64,000 nt of DNA. It comes from Hymenobacter taeanensis. GTDB lineage: Bacteria; Bacteroidota; Bacteroidia; Cytophagales; Hymenobacteraceae. The notes beneath the pieces were generated by a model. It ran no database searches, had not been told where the DNA came from, and saw nothing but the letters and a program-made list of their open reading frames with translations. The stretch's first letter is position 1, and each line of letters begins with the position of its first letter. Both the position numbers and the translations under genes were made by a program. The DNA lies in NCBI RefSeq assembly GCF_013137895.1, contig NZ_CP053538.1, positions 247,501 to 311,500 on the forward strand, read 5' to 3'. Shown in pieces: positions 36,148-44,293 of the stretch.

Positions 36148-36531
36148 TCAGCCCTGCGCGGGCGGGTAGTCGGGGCCGGGTTGGTCCCAGGCATAGTGGC
36201 CTACGCGAAAGGCGGCGTAGCGCGTAGCCTCCGGGAAGGCAGTTGGTGGTGTAAGGCGCAGGGGCACTATAGCTGCGCAAAACAGGGTGAGGGTTTCCTG
36301 GGCGGCCTGCTTGCTACCAGTTTGCTGCTTCTGTTCCCGCTCCTCCTGAGCTTTCAACTCTTTGCGCAGATGGCAGCGGCCATTACACTTCAGCTGTGGC
36401 TTGTCGCGGTTGATACAGAGCACCCGCGCAATGTAGTCTTGGTTTAGCCACCAGCCTGCCACAATGCCAAACCGCCCGGTGCACTGCACCATGAGCGAGC
36501 AAAGCAGCAGAATAGCAACGGCTTGGCGCAT
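36148..36531 (-). CDS. small Cys-rich secreted/membrane protein linked to a TonB receptor
   Basis: 127 aa from the ATG at 36531. A hydrophobic N-terminal segment (AVAILLLCSLMVQC) acts as signal or anchor, then the conserved-looking block CINRDKPQLKCNGRCHLRKEL with three Cys and one His, a Lys/Glu/Gln-rich linker and a short Pro-rich tail. Similar small proteins accompany metal-related TonB receptors in Bacteroidota, by my recollection. The Cys/His cluster suggests metal binding, but this is inference. 108 bp upstream of the receptor gene. Confidence 0.65.
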   Translation of the reverse strand: MRQAVAILLLCSLMVQCTGRFGIVAGWWLNQDYIARVLCINRDKPQLKCNGRCHLRKELKAQEEREQKQQTGSKQAAQETLTLFCAAIVPLRLTPPTAFPEATRYAAFRVGHYAWDQPGPDYPPAQG

Positions 36532-36692
36532 AAAGCGGGTAACTGGAAGAGCTAGGCCTGCTGGCCGCTCCGCTGCAAAGAAACATCCTGCACAGTGCGC
36601 AGCCAACTTTATTCTTCGTTTACGGCTGTTTCAGGTTAGAAAGTTATAGTAGCGCTTGGCGGCATGGAGCCTAACCGACAAGCAATCCGAAC

Positions 36693-37037
36693 TTAAGGCA
36701 CTGACTGCGAGAGTGCCTTTTTATACAGGTTAATCAATTGGGGCTTAATAACATCCGGATGAAACTCCTGCTCATAGCAGCGGCGCGCGTTTTCAGCCAT
36801 GGCAACATACTCCGTTGGCGGTAACGAGAAGAGTGTATCTAGGGCCTGCGCGGCTTCTTCGGGAGAGCTTACAGCAAAGCCCGCGCCGTACGCCCTGATT
36901 TTACTATGAATAGGCACCTGAGTTGAAATGACTACCGGCGTCTGGCAAGCCAACGCCTGTGCAATACTCAACCCAAAACCTTCTGAGCGGGACAACTGCA
37001 TATACACTTTTGACTCAACCAGAATTTTATTTCGGTC
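36693..37037 (-). pseudogene. glycosyltransferase family 1 remnant (C-terminal part)
   Basis: The open part KILVESKVYMQLSRSEGFGLSIAQALACQTPVV...GAGFAV is the C-terminal nucleotide-sugar-binding half of a GT-B glycosyltransferase. Reading upstream in the same frame meets a TAG near 37055. Pieces of coding character continue in other frames up to about 37270 (VELVICTRQRGQQW, TQEGIGG) but no intact N-terminal domain exists. The gene is therefore truncated and decayed, not just short. Confidence 0.65.
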
Positions 37038-37277
37038 AGCCTCCGATGCCCTCCTGTGTCTCTACTCCCCTTATACGCAGAACTTTCCTCCCACTCTTAA
37101 TGATGCAGGGTTGTGCCACGGTATTGATAGACTGCTTTCGCCGTTCTTCCTCCAGCAAGCAGGCCTCGGCCATTGCTGGCCACGTTGCCGTGTGCAGATC
37201 ACAAGCTCCACTGCATGGCCAGCGCAACGCTTATTTACTGGGCCTAGTACGCACACTATGTATAAACCTACTGCCAA

Positions 37278-37327
37278 TACCTCATAAAAAAGCCTTCCGC
37301 TACTGCAGAAGGCTTTTTTATGAGGTA
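37278..37327. terminator. strong bidirectional terminator
   Basis: A perfect 20-bp stem (37278-37297 with 37308-37327) with AAAAAA and TTTTTT inside the arms, directly after the CarboxypepD_reg gene on the minus strand. Confidence 0.9.
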
Positions 37328-37339
37328 GTTCATGAGTGC

Positions 37340-38605
37340 TTAGCGGGCTGGCCTAGCGGGCGCAGGCTTTACCATGGTGCCAAACGCGCCTTTCTTTTCG
37401 AAGGCAGCAATTACTTCGTCTTCCACGGGAGTACGGCGCACTACGGGGTTGTTAGCCCAAAACTCCGGGTCGTACTTGATGCTGCGGATTGCGGCCAAGT
37501 CACGGTCTTGCAGGCTTACGCGAGCGTACGGAATGTTGGTAGGCGTGGTGTTGGTGTCATAGAAGAACGTAAACGACGACACATTGAGCGGAGTCACGTC
37601 TTTGCCGCTCACCAGGTTAGCGGTCAGGTTGGTCTTCATGTACTCTAGCGGGGCTACTTCGCCCTCGGTATTCTGAAAACTCATTTCAATATCGAGCTGG
37701 GTATCGCGGAACTTCTGGCTGGGGTTGCTGGTGCTACCCGTAAAGTTGGGCGTGGTCATGCGGTAGCGTACCACCCGGTAGGTGTCGGTGTCAATCCAGA
37801 TAGTACCTTCCGACTTATACTTGGTCAGCTCAGGACGGGTGTTGAAGTCGATTTCGGCAATGCCGCCCTTCGTGGAGTCGGCGCCCGCCACAATGCCTTT
37901 CAGCTCCAGCTCGTAGTTCTTTACCACGTTGGGACTCAGTAGCGCCAACGACCTGGTAGTGTCGGCGCTGGGGTCGAAGAGGCCGTAGGATTTCGTGTAG
38001 AGCGAGAAGTTGCTAAAGTTGGTAATAGCCTGCTTGCCGGCGTAGCGGCCCTGGGCAATAGCGGTGCCCTCAATGCGGGCATTATTAGACTTCACGTTCC
38101 ACACCACCTCCTGCAGCTCCGTGGGCTCATTATCAATGCGGGTGGTTTGGCGGTAAAAGGCCTTGCCGTAGTACTTGCGGCGGTAGTTGCGCTCCATATT
38201 CCGGTAGGCCCGGTCAACGAGCTGAAAAGGGTAGCTGCCTACTTTCACCTCGGGCAGCACAATAGAGGCCGACCCCAGCGCAATTTCAATAGCTTGGGTA
38301 GCGCTGGTAATGCGCAGCGTGTCGCGCACGTGGCCTAGCTCCGAGGCCAGTAGAATTACGGGCAGCTTGGCTACTTTCAGCGTGAACTCCCCCTCCAGGT
38401 TGGTGGCGGTACCGTTGCCGGTGCCCTGCACGGCCACGCTGGCGAAAGGCAGGCGTTCTTTGGTATCTTTATCAATCACAACGCCTTTAAGCTGCACCTG
38501 GGCTTGGGCCACGGGTGCCAGCAGCACCCCCGATAGCAGTAAAAACACCGGCAGCAGCCAGCTACGGAACAAAATACGTGTGGGGAGTTGGGCAGTTGAG
38601 TGCAA
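37340..38605 (-). CDS. CarboxypepD_reg-like outer-membrane-associated protein
   Basis: 421 aa with a signal peptide (LLPVFLLLSGVLLAPVAQAQ) and an N-terminal beta-sandwich regulatory domain (about 37-115, LKGVVIDKDTKERLPFASVAVQG, NLEGEFTL). The rest is a beta-rich domain without recognised catalytic motif (YRNMERNYRRKYYGKAFYRQTTR, TIWIDTDTYRVVRYRM). It resembles the DUF5686/carboxypeptidase-like regulatory proteins of Bacteroidota. Likely periplasmic or at the outer membrane; role unknown. Confidence 0.8.
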   Translation of the reverse strand: MHSTAQLPTRILFRSWLLPVFLLLSGVLLAPVAQAQVQLKGVVIDKDTKERLPFASVAVQGTGNGTATNLEGEFTLKVAKLPVILLASELGHVRDTLRITSATQAIEIALGSASIVLPEVKVGSYPFQLVDRAYRNMERNYRRKYYGKAFYRQTTRIDNEPTELQEVVWNVKSNNARIEGTAIAQGRYAGKQAITNFSNFSLYTKSYGLFDPSADTTRSLALLSPNVVKNYELELKGIVAGADSTKGGIAEIDFNTRPELTKYKSEGTIWIDTDTYRVVRYRMTTPNFTGSTSNPSQKFRDTQLDIEMSFQNTEGEVAPLEYMKTNLTANLVSGKDVTPLNVSSFTFFYDTNTTPTNIPYARVSLQDRDLAAIRSIKYDPEFWANNPVVRRTPVEDEVIAAFEKKGAFGTMVKPAPARPAR

Positions 38606-38814
38606 AACGGCCTGGTAGTTAAAGGATGAAACGGGTAACCCAACGATATAACGCCCGTTGGAGCCAGAGGCATATACCCCGCTTGCAAAAGTAAGGCCGT
38701 AGTGTGGTAAAGCCTGTGGTTTTCTGGTTAAGAGTAGTCTAGGCCTCTATATTTCACCAATTGATAACGTGGGCTTCTCCTACTCACTGACACCGTAGCC
38801 CGCATCTTTGCCGC

Positions 38815-39828
38815 ATGAAAAAGCCTTTGACTTTACTGCTGTGCCTGTTTCTGAGTAGCCAATGGGCCGCCGCCCAAACACCTAAGCAGGAGCTGCGAAT
38901 TGCGTTTGGCTCCTGCAACCGCCACGACCTGCCCCAACCCCTCTGGGACGATATTGCCCGCGACCAACCCAACATCTGGATCTGGCTCGGCGACAACATT
39001 TACGGCGACTCCGATGATCCTGCCGTATTGCGCGCCAAGTACGACGCCGAGTTCAACCAGCCTGGCTACCGCCATCTGCGCGAACAAGGCGTGAAGATCA
39101 TTGGCACCTGGGACGACCACGATTACGGCCGCAACGACGGCGACAAAAACTACCCCTTCAAAGCCCAAAACCAGCAGCTTGCCCTTGATTTTCTGCAGGA
39201 GCCAGCCGATAGCCCGCGCCGGAAGCAGGAGGGTATTTATGCTGCCTATACCTATCAGGTTGGCCGCAAAAAGGTAAAAGTACTACTGCTCGATGACCGA
39301 TCTTTTCAGGATACCCTCTACCGCGACGCTCAGCAGGTATACCATCCTAACCTCACCGGCGACATCCTCGGCGAAGCGCAATGGCATTGGCTTGAGCAGC
39401 AGCTCCAGCACTCCGATGCCGATGCGCACATCATTGCCTCGGGCATTCAGTTTTTACCCCAGGAGCACCGCTTCGAGAAGTGGGCCAACTTTCCGGTGGC
39501 TCGACAGCGCCTGCTGCAGCTGCTGGCGTCCAGCCAGGCAAAGGGAGTACTGCTTATCAGCGGCGACCGGCACGTTGGCGAGATTTCTAAAATGATGGTT
39601 CCGGGAGTGGCCTACCCAGTATACGAGGTTACTTCCAGCGGCCTCACCCACCCGGCCACCCATAACACCGGCGAGCCAAACCAATACCGGTTGGGGCCAT
39701 TAGTTAATGAGAAGCACTACGCGTTGTTCCGGTTTCGGCAGCGCCGCCGCAAGCTTCTGGTCTCGGCCTCCCTGCGCGGAGATGATGGCCAAGTATTCTT
39801 CACGCAGGAGATAGAGCTTCCGCAGTAA
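38815..39828 (+). CDS. PhoD-like alkaline phosphatase family protein
   Basis: 337 aa, exported (MKKPLTLLLCLFLSSQWAAAQ). The metallophosphatase motifs are in order: FGSCN (about residue 32), WLGDNIYGD, TWDDHDYGRND, LLDDRSF and ISGDRHVGEI. PhoD-family enzymes are phosphodiesterases/phosphatases using iron and calcium; whether this one acts on nucleotides, phospholipids or teichoic-type polymers is not visible. Single-gene unit. Confidence 0.9.
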   Translation: MKKPLTLLLCLFLSSQWAAAQTPKQELRIAFGSCNRHDLPQPLWDDIARDQPNIWIWLGDNIYGDSDDPAVLRAKYDAEFNQPGYRHLREQGVKIIGTWDDHDYGRNDGDKNYPFKAQNQQLALDFLQEPADSPRRKQEGIYAAYTYQVGRKKVKVLLLDDRSFQDTLYRDAQQVYHPNLTGDILGEAQWHWLEQQLQHSDADAHIIASGIQFLPQEHRFEKWANFPVARQRLLQLLASSQAKGVLLISGDRHVGEISKMMVPGVAYPVYEVTSSGLTHPATHNTGEPNQYRLGPLVNEKHYALFRFRQRRRKLLVSASLRGDDGQVFFTQEIELPQ

Positions 39829-40274
39829 GTAGCAGTGGCCTATCTGGGCCCAATTATTTCTTCGCCCGCTGCCCATTAATGGTAGCGAGCAGTCGCGGAG
39901 AAGCGCCACGGCTGGCATGAGCTACCGCTTCCTGAGGCGTAGCACCAGGCAGCCCGACGCTACGCTTCCCGGTTAGACAGCTTAAAAACGAGGCAACCTG
40001 CTAGCTGCTGGCACAACTCCTGAGCTCTAATTAGTAGTGCCTAGTGCCCAGTGAGGCCGGCAACAGAGTATCGGAGTGGTCTCAAACAGGCGTTGGTAAG
40101 CTGCTGTGTTGGCTGTCGGTATGAGCGTGAGGCTGGCAGGACGGGTAAAGCCAGAGCTGGCACTTTTCCCTTTGCATCGCGCACCAGCCGCCTTTCAGGC
40201 ATAGGGCAAGGCCGGAAGCTGGCCAGACGCGGCTGTCCTGCGTATATTGTGCACTACTTTCCTAACCTACCCTA
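39829..40274. other. 446-bp intergenic stretch with a possible gene remnant
   Basis: On the minus strand from about 39997 to 39853 an open stretch of roughly 45 codons without a start ends ...GLPGATPQEAVAHASRG then PRLLATINGQRAKK and a stop. It has coding-like composition but no recognised family, and may be the tail of a lost gene. The rest, up to the PAS gene, shows nothing I can support. Confidence 0.3.
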
Positions 40275-41585
40275 ATGATTCCACCCCTATCTGCACCTGG
40301 CACGTTTTACTCTCTTTGGCAGCTGCCTGAGCACTACCTGCTTATGGCACCGGATTTTACCATTCTTGATGCCAGCGACCTGTACTTGCAGGTTACGTTT
40401 AAGCAACGGGAGCAAATTGTAGGGCGCAACGTATTTGATGTCTTTCCGCCCGCCGCCCAAAACGATTGGCAGGTTTTTACGGATTCGCTGGAGTTTGTGC
40501 GCACCCACGGCAAGCCGCACACCATGCCCCGCATCCGCTATGATATGCAGCGCCAGGCGGCAGAGGGCGGCGGCATGGAGGAGCGGTACTGGCAAACCAC
40601 CAACTTTCCGCAGCTTGATGGTCAAGGGCAGCTGCAGGCCATCTTGTTGCGCACCAGTGATATTACAGAGCAGTACCAGGCTGAGCAACAGGCCCGCACT
40701 ATGCAGCGTGATCTGCAGGAAAGCCAGGCGCGTTCTTCCTTCATTCTAGAAGCTCTGCCCGTGATGGTATGGACCACCCGGCCCGATGGCTACTCTGAGT
40801 ACTTCAACCACAGCTGGCTTTCATTTACGGGCCGCCGCATGGAGCAGGAAACGGCATTTGGCTGGCTGGAAGGTGTACATCCCGATGACCGGCCCGCAGC
40901 CGAAGCTGCCTGGCGACAGGCCTACGAATCGGGCGAAAACTACCAGACCGAGTACCGCCTGCGCAGCGCCGACGGCGACTACCGCTGGGTGCTGGCCCGT
41001 GGCATTCCGCGCCGTAATGCAGATGGACAGGTAAGCATGTGGGTAGGCTGTTCCATTGATATTCACGACCAGAAGCAGCTGGTGGTTGAACTGCTGCAGG
41101 CCAATGAAGAGCAGGCAGCTTTATCAGATCAGGCCTACCAGGCTTTCCAACTGTCGCAGAGCCAGCGCGAGACCTTCTACTCTTTGCTCATGCAAGCTCC
41201 GGCCCTGATTTCAGTGGTGCGCGGCCCTCAGTACTTGTTTGAATTTGTTAACCCACCCTACTACGAGCTGTTTGCCACCGATGAGCTTATCGGCCGGACC
41301 GTGCTGGAGGTAGTACCTGAGGCGAAAGAGCAAGGTTTTATTGCCTTGCTTGACCAGGTTTATCAGACCGGGGAGCCGTTCTACGGCAAGCAGATGCCCC
41401 TGCAACTGCACCGCCGTGCGACTGGCCAACGTGAAACGCGCTACTTTGATTTTACCTACCAAGCGCTACGCGAAAACGGTGAAATTGTGGGCATCTTTAG
41501 TTTCGCCTTTGATGTCACCGAGCTGGTGCAGGCCCGCCAGCAACTGGAGTCACAAACGCCACCTTCGGCCTCAAGTGCTTCCTGA
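40275..41585 (+). CDS. three-PAS-domain protein without output domain (copy A)
   Basis: 436 aa. PAS1 at about 18-135 (LMAPDFTILDASDLYLQVT, ending ILLRTSDITEQYQ), PAS2 at about 150-270 (the PAS_3 type with GVHPDDR, YRLRSADGDYRWVLARGIP, GCSIDIHDQKQ), and PAS3 at about 300-425 (APALISVVRGPQYLFEFVNPPYYELF, FAFDVTELVQARQQLE). In related sensors the last helix leads into a histidine kinase, but here the protein ends. It is followed 43 bp later by the small CZB-like gene and is a paralog of the gene at 44294-45589, with both modules facing each other. Likely a sensory scaffold acting in trans. Confidence 0.88.
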   Translation: MIPPLSAPGTFYSLWQLPEHYLLMAPDFTILDASDLYLQVTFKQREQIVGRNVFDVFPPAAQNDWQVFTDSLEFVRTHGKPHTMPRIRYDMQRQAAEGGGMEERYWQTTNFPQLDGQGQLQAILLRTSDITEQYQAEQQARTMQRDLQESQARSSFILEALPVMVWTTRPDGYSEYFNHSWLSFTGRRMEQETAFGWLEGVHPDDRPAAEAAWRQAYESGENYQTEYRLRSADGDYRWVLARGIPRRNADGQVSMWVGCSIDIHDQKQLVVELLQANEEQAALSDQAYQAFQLSQSQRETFYSLLMQAPALISVVRGPQYLFEFVNPPYYELFATDELIGRTVLEVVPEAKEQGFIALLDQVYQTGEPFYGKQMPLQLHRRATGQRETRYFDFTYQALRENGEIVGIFSFAFDVTELVQARQQLESQTPPSASSAS

Positions 41586-41628
41586 GTAAGATGATGTACC
41601 CTATACTCTTGTGCAAGAAGCTTACTCG

Positions 41629-42000
41629 ATGGATATAAACACCCTTGATTTTCAACAGGTCCGCATCAAGCATATCCTGTTTAAGTCGCAGTTGCGCTCA
41701 GTGCTCTATGGGGTGCGTGAGCCAGATGCGGCCCTGTTTCTTCCCCAGGGCAATGCCCTTGGTCAATGGCTCACGGGGGTTGTTAAGCCTAAATTCCCTA
41801 ACCGCCTGGAGATTGTAGAAGCAGAACGCCTGCTTCGGCAACTGCTCAACACCGGTAGTGAGCTTGTAGCTCAGTACCAACGCGGCCAGATTGATGAAGC
41901 CCGCCGGGGCATGACGCAAATTGACCGCCTCGGCGACCAGCTCATAACTCAACTGGAAAAGCTGGCCCCGCCAGCCGGAACCTACGCTGGAGCAGCCTAA
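41629..42000 (+). CDS. small helical protein resembling a degenerate CZB domain (copy A)
   Basis: 123 aa from the ATG at 41629 (a GTG 6 codons earlier is in frame). RIKHILFKSQLRSVLYG, then NALGQWLTG and the helices of QYQRGQIDEARRGMTQI to the end resemble the chemoreceptor zinc-binding domain, H..FK..L...L.G, C.LG.W..G. His15 aligns with the first zinc ligand, but the Cys is Asn and the two later His are Glu/Arg. So zinc binding is probably lost. About half the residues agree with the paralog at 43943-44287. Encoded right after PAS copy A. Confidence 0.6.
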   Translation: MDINTLDFQQVRIKHILFKSQLRSVLYGVREPDAALFLPQGNALGQWLTGVVKPKFPNRLEIVEAERLLRQLLNTGSELVAQYQRGQIDEARRGMTQIDRLGDQLITQLEKLAPPAGTYAGAA

Positions 42001-42187
42001 TTGGCATCCGCCTGGTAACCGGTTAGGCAGATTCCGGACTCAGTAGATAGGCCTATTGTGCGTACTGCGTTTTGGCAGCTCCGGCCAGCCTCCCCTCATC
42101 AAATAGAAGTAGTGCCAACAACAGCTGGTAAGAAGCATCTCTCCCACCCTTACCCGCTCGCCGCTCCTCGTTTTTCTTTTACCTTTT

Positions 42188-42604
42188 ATGCCCGTTCTTG
42201 CTTCAAATCCCTCCCTGGTACTCCACCTTCATCCGGGGCCCCTACCAACATTAGAAACCGAATGGCTAGCCTTTGTTAACAGCACAGACTTTCGCCGCTA
42301 TGTGGAGGAGGCCTTGGTGTTAGCAAAGCAGCACGGCGTAAAGGCCTGGGTTGCTAACGATCAGCGGCTGGGTGCAGTACGGCCCGTTGATCTGCGCTGG
42401 GTGTCAGAGTACGTGTTGCCGGCAATTGCCGAATTGGGCGTACTGCGCTTTGCCCGGCTTGAGTCCGGTGAAACTCTGAACCGCCTGCTTATCGGCAACA
42501 TGTACCAAGGAGCCACGCAGGTACAGCCCTTTGAAGTTCGCACGTTCACTAACCTACCACAAGCCCGGGCCTGGGCCAGTGGGGCCGATACAGACGTAGC
42601 TTAA
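42188..42604 (+). CDS. SpoIIAA/STAS-SEC14-like protein
   Basis: 138 aa, small alpha/beta protein. The middle AKQHGVKAWVANDQRLGAVRPVDLRWVSEYVLPAI and the end FEVRTFTNLPQARAWA resemble the SpoIIAA-like fold, in which a strand and helix carry a conserved Asp/Asn before the helix. No catalytic motif. A second gene of the same type follows at 42786. Both lie inside the PAS cluster, which suggests a signalling role, but no partner is known. Match by eye, moderate at best. Confidence 0.5.
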   Translation: MPVLASNPSLVLHLHPGPLPTLETEWLAFVNSTDFRRYVEEALVLAKQHGVKAWVANDQRLGAVRPVDLRWVSEYVLPAIAELGVLRFARLESGETLNRLLIGNMYQGATQVQPFEVRTFTNLPQARAWASGADTDVA

Positions 42605-42785
42605 CTGCCGTAGGCAGGCCTTGTTACAGTTGCTCTGTGTGGCCTGATACGGGTATAGCCTCAATCACTACCCTCATAAGCAGTCAACCGTCTTTCCCCC
42701 ATGATTCTCCTGGCCTAGACGACGCTCCCCCTTGTTGGCGGCGCTCCGTTTGACAGCAGATACAGCCAACCTAGTTACTACTCCA

Positions 42786-43184
42786 ATGGCCCAACGCGCC
42801 CTGTACACTTCAGCTACGCTCAGCATTGCCTACCACTACCTAGATAATTGGCTGGAGCTTCAATGGCAGGGCAGCCCTAACGATGAAGAGGTAATGGAAG
42901 GGGCCCTTAAGCTGCTGGAGCTGATGCACCACGAGCGCTGCCAGAAAATACTGAATGATAACTCCCGCATGCAGGGGCTTTGGGCCGAAGCGGCCCGGTG
43001 GGGCGGCGAGGTATTCTTTCCCCAGCTCTATGCGGCTGGGTGCCGTTATTTTGCCTGGGTACAGTCGCCGGAGCGCTATAGCCAGCTCTCGGCAGAGCTG
43101 GCTATAGAACATACTACTGCCGGCATCGTGTTCATGACCTTCCGCGAACCAGATACGGCAGCGGAATGGCTACGACGCATGTAG
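42786..43184 (+). CDS. second SpoIIAA/STAS-SEC14-like protein
   Basis: 132 aa from the ATG at 42786; an in-frame TTG at 42732 would add 18 residues. YLDNWLELQWQGSPNDEEVMEGALKLLELMHHERCQKILNDNSRMQGLW and FMTFREPDTAAEWLRRM give the same order of strands and helices as the previous gene, with the Asp-Asn (LNDNS) at the start of the third helix. Low direct identity to its neighbour. Function unknown. Confidence 0.5.
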   Translation: MAQRALYTSATLSIAYHYLDNWLELQWQGSPNDEEVMEGALKLLELMHHERCQKILNDNSRMQGLWAEAARWGGEVFFPQLYAAGCRYFAWVQSPERYSQLSAELAIEHTTAGIVFMTFREPDTAAEWLRRM

Positions 43185-43204
43185 CACGGCTGTGGCTCTT
43201 AAGA

Positions 43205-43753
43205 TTACGCGCCAGCTGCGCGCATTTCCAGCTCCGCAATGCGCTCCGTACTCTCCTGAGCAGCCTGCCGGGCCGCCAGCCGCAGTTCAATTTCATCCAT
43301 TGCCAGATCGGCCAGGTCCTGCAGAATGGCCTTTTGAGCCTGCGTTAGATAGCGTGGCTTCTGATCAATCAGGCAGAAGGTGCCCAGGTTATAGCCATCG
43401 TGGGTGCGCAGTGGGGCGGCCGCGTAAAACTGCAGCCCAAACTCGCCGGCCACCAAGGGGTTGGTAAGTGTGCGCGGGTCGCGCCGCGCGTCTTCCACAA
43501 TATACACCTCATCAGAGAGGATAGCAGAGGCGCAGAGGCCAGGGTCGCGGTCTATGTGGTCAACATCGAGGCCATGGCGAGACTTAAACCAAATACGGTC
43601 TTCATCCACCATGCTGATAATGGCAATAGGCATGTTGAATACCTTCGCCGCCAGCGCTGCCAGCCGGTTCATGCTGCCGTCGGCAGGAGTACCCAGAATG
43701 TCGTAGCGCTTTAAGGCGGTCAGGCGCTCGGTTTCAGTTTGCAAATGGTTCAT
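43205..43753 (-). CDS. GAF-domain protein
   Basis: 182 aa, one GAF domain (about 25-160): NMPIAIISMVDEDRIWFKSRHGLD, LCASAILSDEVYIVEDARRDPR, NPLVAGEFGLQFYAAAPLRTHDGYNLGTFCLID. A C-terminal helical extension (AILQDLADLAMDEIELRLAARQ) ends like a signalling coiled coil, again without an output domain. GAF domains bind small ligands or chromophores; which one is not visible. Convergent with the SpoIIAA-like gene, 20 bp apart. Confidence 0.85.
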   Translation of the reverse strand: MNHLQTETERLTALKRYDILGTPADGSMNRLAALAAKVFNMPIAIISMVDEDRIWFKSRHGLDVDHIDRDPGLCASAILSDEVYIVEDARRDPRTLTNPLVAGEFGLQFYAAAPLRTHDGYNLGTFCLIDQKPRYLTQAQKAILQDLADLAMDEIELRLAARQAAQESTERIAELEMRAAGA

Positions 43754-43942
43754 AGCTGGAGAAGTAGAGAGGCGTGGGCAAGAGCTGAGACCTAAGTGGA
43801 GTGCACCCTACATTTGTAGGGGCTACGTCCCGGCTTCGGGGCAATATACAACCTACAGTCCAGGAAAAATGCAGCAGTGCCCGCCAAGCCTACTGATGCC
43901 ACGGTATTTCCCCCGCGCTTAGAGAACACCCAGCTCCAGCGG

Positions 43943-44287
43943 TTAGGCTGACAGCCGCTCTAGTTGCTGCAACAGCTGCTCGGCGTAGGCGTCAATCTGG
44001 CTCATTCCCCGGCGCGATTCTTCGATCTGACCGCGTTGGTATTGGGTCACCAGCTCCCGGGCAACGTTCAGCATTTGAGTTAGTAGCCGTTCGGCTTCGC
44101 GCAGCTCCGGGCGGGTGCCGTGCTGCGGGCGCAACACGGTGGTCAGCCATTGGCCCAGCACATTTTCCCGACTCGAGAACAGGGCTTCTGTTGGCTCACG
44201 CACCCCATAGAGCACCGAGCGCAACTGCGACTTAAACAGAATCTGCTTGATGCGTGCCTGCTGCACGTCTAGGTTCGTGGTTTCCAT
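43943..44287 (-). CDS. small helical protein resembling a degenerate CZB domain (copy B)
   Basis: 114 aa, clear paralog of 41629-42000 (shared QARIKQILFKSQLRSVLYG, NVLGQWL, QYQRGQIEESRRGMSQI). Here even the first zinc-type His is Gln (residue 15), so none of the four ligands of the canonical CZB domain remains. It starts 6 bp after the stop of PAS copy B on the same strand, and so is probably co-translated with it. Confidence 0.6.
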   Translation of the reverse strand: METTNLDVQQARIKQILFKSQLRSVLYGVREPTEALFSSRENVLGQWLTTVLRPQHGTRPELREAERLLTQMLNVARELVTQYQRGQIEESRRGMSQIDAYAEQLLQQLERLSA

Positions 44288-44293
44288 CCTCGC

